A DNA stretch of 64,000 nt from Paenibacillus silvae (GTDB taxonomy: Bacteria; Bacillota; Bacilli; Paenibacillales; Paenibacillaceae), in contig NZ_BMFU01000002.1 of assembly GCF_014639235.1 (NCBI RefSeq), positions 124,001 to 188,000 on the forward strand. The letters run 5' to 3'. This document shows, piece after piece, positions 59,818 to 64,000 of the stretch. Made by a program: the position numbers and the translations under genes. How positions within the stretch are numbered: position 1 is the first letter of the stretch; each line of letters opens with the position of its first letter. Under the pieces are notes generated by a model. That model was not told the DNA's origin. It ran no database searches and saw only the letters and a list, made by a program, of their open reading frames with translations.

Positions 59818-61406
59818 ATCAGATGCCAATGGCAACAAGCTCCATGGTGACGACACCACATTATCTGGCAAGTGCTGTTGGAAGCTCTATACTGCAGCAG
59901 GGTGGCAATGCCTATGATGCTGCGGTAGCGGTAAGTGCAGCACTTGGTGTGGTCTATCCACATATGACCGGAATAGGCGGCGATGCATTTTTTCTGATTC
60001 ATGATGGAGCGAGTGGCGAGATTACGGCGTACAACGGAAGCGGTCGCTCGGCGTCCTGCCTTCATGCAGATACATTCAAAAAGATGGGCATGAACGACAT
60101 TCCTCGGCGCGGGGTACTTAGTGCGATTACCGTACCGGGGATGGTGGATGCATGGTGGGCGGTCTGGTCCCGTTACGGCAGACTGGCGTGGGAGCAGCTG
60201 CTTGAACCGGCCGTTCAGTATGCAGACCAAGGCTGCCCGGTATCGCGCGATCTGTCGTTATGGCTGGAGCAGGATGCGGAGCTGATTATGGGACATACGC
60301 CGCTGCGAACCGTATTTGCCCCGGAGGGTACTCTTTTGCAGGAAGGAGACCTGCTCATTCAGAAACAACTGGCAGCCTCCTTGCGACAGCTTCAATCGGG
60401 TGGACGGGAGGCGTTCTACACGGGGGAGCTGTGCAAACAGATAACTATGGCGATTCAGGAGGATGGAGGTATGCTCACGGCAGCGGATTTTGCGGCACAT
60501 CAGGGCGAGTGGGTAAAGCCAATCAGCACGAATTATCGTGGTTATGAGGTTCATCAATTGCCGCCCAACACACAGGGCTTCTCCATGCTGATGATGTTAA
60601 ATATGCTGGAGCATGTAGATATGGCTGCCTTAGCACGTACGTCCCCTGAGTTTTACCATCTGATGGCGGAAGTGGTGAAAAAGGCCTTTCGAGACCGGGA
60701 TCGGTATCTGACAGATCCTGATTTCAGGGAGATTCCTCTGGAGCGTCTGTTATGCAAAAGCTATGCAGATGAATTATGGAGCGAAATCCAGTCTCATCCG
60801 ACAACGGCTCAACCGTTTTTGTCCCAAGCCATGGGTCAGGATACGGCGTATGCAGCGGTGGTGGATGCCGAAGGCAATGCGGTTTCCTTTATTCAAAGCC
60901 TGTATTTTGATTTTGGCGCAGCTTATGTACCGGGAAATACAGGAGTTTTGATGCAGAACCGAGGTTCGTTTTTTTCACTGGACTCGAGGGAAGCCAACGT
61001 GCTGGAGCCAGGTAAACGTACTTTTCATACGCTTATGCCCGCTTTGGTCACACGTGACGGAAAGCCTTATATGCTCTTTGGCACGCAAGGCGGGGAAGGG
61101 CAGCCGCAGACGCAGTTATCTGTTCTCACAGGTGTAGTGGACTATGGCATGAGTATACAGGAGGCGATCAATCTGCCGCGCTGGCTGTATGGACGTACCT
61201 GGGGAGAACAAAGTGATACGCTGCGTGTAGAGAATCGATATCACGACGACGTGTGTGCTGCTCTCGCCAGCTGGGGACATAAAGTGGAAGCTAGAGCGCC
61301 GTGGGATGGAGTCATGGGGCACGCACAGGGCATCGTTATTCGAGAGGACGGTATGATCAGCGGTGCGGCTGACCCCAGGGGAGACGGCATGGCTATTGGT
61401 TTGTAG
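59811..61406 (+). CDS. hpxW: Gamma-glutamyltransferase-like Ntn hydrolase, probable oxamate amidohydrolase (HpxW-like)
   Basis: The protein has 531 residues and no signal peptide. It shares the gamma-glutamyltransferase fold: GGNAYDAAVAVSAALGVV, GIGGDAFFLI, a small-subunit start at QDTAYAAVVDAEGNAVSF with the predicted nucleophile Thr, QNRGSFFSL and GGEGQPQTQ. Secreted GGTs normally have TTHxSVVD with a signal peptide, so this is a divergent branch. HpxW of Klebsiella is a GGT-like oxamate amidohydrolase acting after HpxJ in urate degradation; the overlap with pucG and the lack of a signal peptide fit that role. The assignment is inferred from context. Confidence 0.75.
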   Translation: MLNQMPMATSSMVTTPHYLASAVGSSILQQGGNAYDAAVAVSAALGVVYPHMTGIGGDAFFLIHDGASGEITAYNGSGRSASCLHADTFKKMGMNDIPRRGVLSAITVPGMVDAWWAVWSRYGRLAWEQLLEPAVQYADQGCPVSRDLSLWLEQDAELIMGHTPLRTVFAPEGTLLQEGDLLIQKQLAASLRQLQSGGREAFYTGELCKQITMAIQEDGGMLTAADFAAHQGEWVKPISTNYRGYEVHQLPPNTQGFSMLMMLNMLEHVDMAALARTSPEFYHLMAEVVKKAFRDRDRYLTDPDFREIPLERLLCKSYADELWSEIQSHPTTAQPFLSQAMGQDTAYAAVVDAEGNAVSFIQSLYFDFGAAYVPGNTGVLMQNRGSFFSLDSREANVLEPGKRTFHTLMPALVTRDGKPYMLFGTQGGEGQPQTQLSVLTGVVDYGMSIQEAINLPRWLYGRTWGEQSDTLRVENRYHDDVCAALASWGHKVEARAPWDGVMGHAQGIVIREDGMISGAADPRGDGMAIGL

Positions 61407-61509
61407 GTTTGTAGCTTTGTAGTCATTAGATGAAGGCGGGTCTTCCGACATCCCGTAGAGAGTGGACATAACCAAGTAGAGAAGACAGAACCGGATGGGG
61501 GAGATTGGC

Positions 61510-62835
61510 ATGGGCACGATTTTGCTCAAGGGCGCACAGCTGGTCACGATGAATGCAGAGGAAGACGTATTTACGGGAGATCTGCTGATAGAAGATAACA
61601 AAATCAAAGAAATTGCAGTGGACATTGAAGAAAGTCAGGCGGATCAGGTGATAGATGCGAGGGGCAAGGTGCTGTTGCCCGGCTTTATCCAAACACATAT
61701 TCATCTGTGTCAGACACTGTTTCGCGGACGTGCAGATGATATGGAGCTGATGGATTGGCTGCGCAAGCGTATCTGGCCGTTGGAAGCCGCACATGATGAG
61801 GAGTCTGTGTATTACTCGGCAATGCTTGGACTTGGTGAATTGATCTCCAGCGGCACGACAACGATTCTGGACATGGAAACGGTGCATCATACGGAATCTG
61901 CTTTTCAGGCCATGGCACAGAGCGGTATTCGGGTCATCTCCGGCAAGGTAATGATGGATCATGGAGATGAGGTGCCTGTACCTCTGCGTGAAAATACAGC
62001 GGAGTCGCTGCAGCAAAGCGTGGATCTGCTGGAGAAGTGGAACGGATTCGGCGGCGGACGCATTCAATATGCGTTCTGTCCGCGGTTTGTCGTTTCCTGC
62101 ACGGAGGAATTGCTGGTGGAAGTGCGCGACCTTTCCAATAAATATCACGTCAAGGTCCACACCCATGCTTCAGAGAACAGGGGCGAGATTGAACTCGTTG
62201 AACATGAACGCGGCATGCGCAACATCGTTTATCTCGATCACATCGGGCTGGCTACACCCCGATTGGTGCTTGCGCATTGTGTGTGGCTGAGTGAGGAAGA
62301 GAAGGAAATTATCCGCAAGCGCGGAGTCAAGGTCACTCACTGTCCAGGCTCAAACATGAAGCTTTCTTCCGGGATTGCAGAGATTCCCGATCTGCTGAAT
62401 CGGCAGATTGCCGTAGGTATTGGTGCAGACGGGGCTCCATGCAACAACAATCTGGATATGTTTCAGGAGATGCGAATGACGGCGCTGATTCAGAAGGTGC
62501 CGCATGGACCAACGGTGATGGATGCCAGAACGGTACTGCGCATGGCAACGATGGGTGGCGCAGAGGTACTGGGCATGTCCAAGGAGATCGGCAGTCTTGA
62601 AGCAGGCAAAAAGGCGGATATGATTCTGCTGGATCTCGATGATTTTCACACGTACCCTTCCTATGAAACAGATATATATTCCCGTGTCGTTTATTCGGCA
62701 ACCCGAAGCTGTGTGGACACAGTCATTATTGATGGCAGCGTTGTGCTGAGCAACCGCAAAATACAAACGATCGACCGCAGTATTGTGCTAAGGGAGTCGG
62801 ATAAAAGCATTGCACGTCTGATGAAGCGGATGTAA
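61510..62835 (+). CDS. Amidohydrolase of the TRZ/ATZ family, purine deaminase-like
   Basis: The ATG at 61510 follows GGGGGAG; an ATG at 61495 lies in the site. 441 residues. Metal ligands are in PGFIQTHIHLCQTLFRG, VHTHASENRGEIE and VLAHCVWL, and IGADGAPCNNNLDMFQEM with the conserved Asp; LEAGKKADMILLDLD closes the fold. This branch includes guanine deaminase, 8-oxoguanine deaminase and 5'-deoxyadenosine deaminase. In the purine cluster a guanine or oxopurine deaminase role is plausible. It lies 103 bp after hpxW. Confidence 0.82.
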   Translation: MGTILLKGAQLVTMNAEEDVFTGDLLIEDNKIKEIAVDIEESQADQVIDARGKVLLPGFIQTHIHLCQTLFRGRADDMELMDWLRKRIWPLEAAHDEESVYYSAMLGLGELISSGTTTILDMETVHHTESAFQAMAQSGIRVISGKVMMDHGDEVPVPLRENTAESLQQSVDLLEKWNGFGGGRIQYAFCPRFVVSCTEELLVEVRDLSNKYHVKVHTHASENRGEIELVEHERGMRNIVYLDHIGLATPRLVLAHCVWLSEEEKEIIRKRGVKVTHCPGSNMKLSSGIAEIPDLLNRQIAVGIGADGAPCNNNLDMFQEMRMTALIQKVPHGPTVMDARTVLRMATMGGAEVLGMSKEIGSLEAGKKADMILLDLDDFHTYPSYETDIYSRVVYSATRSCVDTVIIDGSVVLSNRKIQTIDRSIVLRESDKSIARLMKRM

Positions 62836-62926
62836 CGACCGCACAAGACCTGTTTGAGATTAGTCTGTTTGATGTTGATTTGTTGGCTCGATCTTAAAAA
62901 GATGGCATGGAAAGGCGGCGGCTCAG

Positions 62927-64000
62927 ATGGAGATGCATGATCTATGTGCAATTGCGATGCGGGAAGCACGAAGCGTGCTCGCCACAGCCATCAAGGTTGA
63001 GGGTCATGCTTACCGCAAGCAGGGAGTTTCGATGCTGCTGACCGAGGACGGCTGCATATATGGCAGTATCAGTCCGGGCTGTCTGGAAAGTGATCTTCAG
63101 GAGCGGGTAAGTGGTGTACTGGAGACGGGACAGCTGGAGCTGGTTGCCTACGATATGCGGCCAGAGGATGATCTCTCCTGGGGAGAAACAATTGGCTGCG
63201 GTGGCCTCGTCATTGTACTGCTGGAGCCGATCCGTGGAGAACTGCGAACGATGATGCAGCAGATGCAGTTATGTTTGGATACCGGCGCATCGGTTTCATT
63301 GATCAGGTCTTTCGATGAAGAATGGCGGGGAGTTACGTATGCATGCGCCAAGCTGGATTCCGGCCGAAGACCGCTCGTTCCGATGAAAAAGGATAAAAAG
63401 GATCGAAACGATAGAAAGGATAGAAAGGATAGAAAGGATGGAAAGGAACTCTCAAGTAAGCCTCTGATGACTCTACATTACCCAAAGGCTGTAATTGATG
63501 AGTGGAACCTTCCTCGAAAGTTAACATCGGTGTATGTACCTAAGCCGCGTTTGATCATCATAGGAGCGGGAAATGACGTTATGCCTGTTGTTAAGCTCTC
63601 CCTATTGGCCGGGTTCCGGGTGCTTGTAACAGATTGGCGGGAGTCTTTATGTACAGCTGAACGATTTCCTGAAGCAGAGCTGATATCAGGTTTTCCTCAG
63701 GAGGTCTGTGGTCAATTGAACATTCATGAGCAGGATTATATTCTTCTGATGAGTCACCAATTTCCACGGGAGCGTGAATGGCTGGCCCTTCTCGCGAATC
63801 GTTCTTATACCTATCTTGGCATTATGGGTTCACGTACCCGAACAGTGCGTTTGCTGGATGGCATGCCGCCTCTGAAGCATCTGCATAGCCCGGTTGGCTT
63901 GTCGATCGGAGCTGATGGGCCGGAAGAGATTGCGATAAGTATTGCTGCTGAGCTGATTGCGTGTCGACGTAAAATGCAGAAAGATGCCGGGATTGCCACG
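62927..64000 (+). CDS. XdhC/PucA-type xanthine dehydrogenase maturation protein (partial)
   Basis: The frame is open from ATG 62927 to the window edge, 358 codons with no stop. The N-terminal XdhC_CoxI domain has GSISPGCLESDLQERV and CGGLVIVLLEP; the C-terminal Rossmann-type XdhC domain has IIIGAGNDVMPVV and YLGIMGSRTRT. XdhC proteins insert or sulphurate the molybdenum cofactor for xanthine dehydrogenase, whose genes probably lie further right. Residues about 154-174 are a run of Lys/Arg-Asp repeats between the domains, made by 9-bp DNA repeats. The C-terminus is outside the window. Confidence 0.85.
   Translation, partial: MEMHDLCAIAMREARSVLATAIKVEGHAYRKQGVSMLLTEDGCIYGSISPGCLESDLQERVSGVLETGQLELVAYDMRPEDDLSWGETIGCGGLVIVLLEPIRGELRTMMQQMQLCLDTGASVSLIRSFDEEWRGVTYACAKLDSGRRPLVPMKKDKKDRNDRKDRKDRKDGKELSSKPLMTLHYPKAVIDEWNLPRKLTSVYVPKPRLIIIGAGNDVMPVVKLSLLAGFRVLVTDWRESLCTAERFPEAELISGFPQEVCGQLNIHEQDYILLMSHQFPREREWLALLANRSYTYLGIMGSRTRTVRLLDGMPPLKHLHSPVGLSIGADGPEEIAISIAAELIACRRKMQKDAGIAT
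63386..63447 (+). repeat. Short tandem repeat (9-bp unit) inside the XdhC gene
   Basis: The unit GATAGAAAG recurs with small changes, encoding Asp-Arg-Lys triplets in the interdomain linker. Changes of one unit keep the frame, so this is a length-variable linker, not a phase switch. Confidence 0.7.

Overview
The window looks like a chromosomal segment of a spore-forming Firmicute, most probably Paenibacillus or a close relative. The grounds are the adjacent cwlJ-gerQ spore germination pair, a PucR-controlled purine catabolic cluster, strong AGGAGG-type ribosome binding sites with frequent TTG/GTG starts, moderate GC, abundant ECF sigma factors and permeases, and U-tailed terminators after most units. 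No rRNA, tRNA, CRISPR array, phage block or recognisable insertion sequence is visible. The genus is inferred from content, not from a marker gene.

Layout. 1-5.3 kb: the start of a YqcI/YcgG protein, an amino acid permease, and a TetR regulator divergent from a three-gene operon (SDR-like, NmrA-like, FrnE-like DsbA). 5.3-9.7 kb: an amidase, an EamA/DMT transporter under an FMN riboswitch with its own terminator, DinB, and a CGNR zinc-finger regulator. 9.9-11.3 kb: a TRZ/ATZ amidohydrolase. 11.4-16 kb: a beta-glucoside operon (licT, PTS EIIBCA, 6-phospho-beta-glucosidase) with two RAT/terminator pairs. 16.4-24.3 kb: amino acid permease, unknown protein, orphan tyrosine recombinase, ChrA-type transporter, L-lactate dehydrogenase and a beta-propeller lipoprotein. 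24.4-31.7 kb: a small Cys-containing protein behind an FNR-type site placed at -41.5, a roughly 200-bp palindromic repeat, and a run of small accessory enzymes that includes three decayed genes (HAD, GNAT, P-loop kinase). 31.8-38 kb: DUF2500 protein, SDR, a duplicated-domain secreted protein, cwlJ-gerQ, and a sigma factor fused to DUF1835. 38-43.8 kb: HlyC/CorC-type transporter, an ABC-F gene behind two leader peptides and several hairpins, a small secreted protein, and an ECF sigma/anti-sigma pair. 44-51 kb: tandem M29 aminopeptidases, a small acidic protein, MBL hydrolase, aldose epimerase and class II fumarase. 51-54 kb: a CHASE3-HAMP-GAF hybrid histidine kinase. 54.2-64 kb: the purine/ureide degradation cluster.

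How the genes work together. In the last region PucR is followed by genes for 5-hydroxyisourate hydrolase, OHCU decarboxylase, allantoate amidohydrolase, ureidoglycine-glyoxylate aminotransferase, a gamma-glutamyltransferase-like enzyme best explained as an HpxW-type oxamate amidohydrolase, a purine deaminase-like amidohydrolase and an XdhC maturation factor that runs off the window. Together they outline xanthine to urate to allantoin to ureidoglycine/oxalurate to oxamate. Uricase, allantoinase and the xanthine dehydrogenase subunits are not in the window.

The most interesting signals are regulatory: the 5' region of the ABC-F gene, which encodes MTHSMRLR (an ErmD-leader-type macrolide arrest peptide) and MRYLHWYFFI, each followed by hairpins; the FMN riboswitch on a DMT transporter; the FNR-type promoter of an uncharacterised small protein; and two genes interrupted by an in-frame amber codon in the same nonamer, TAGCAGGGC.
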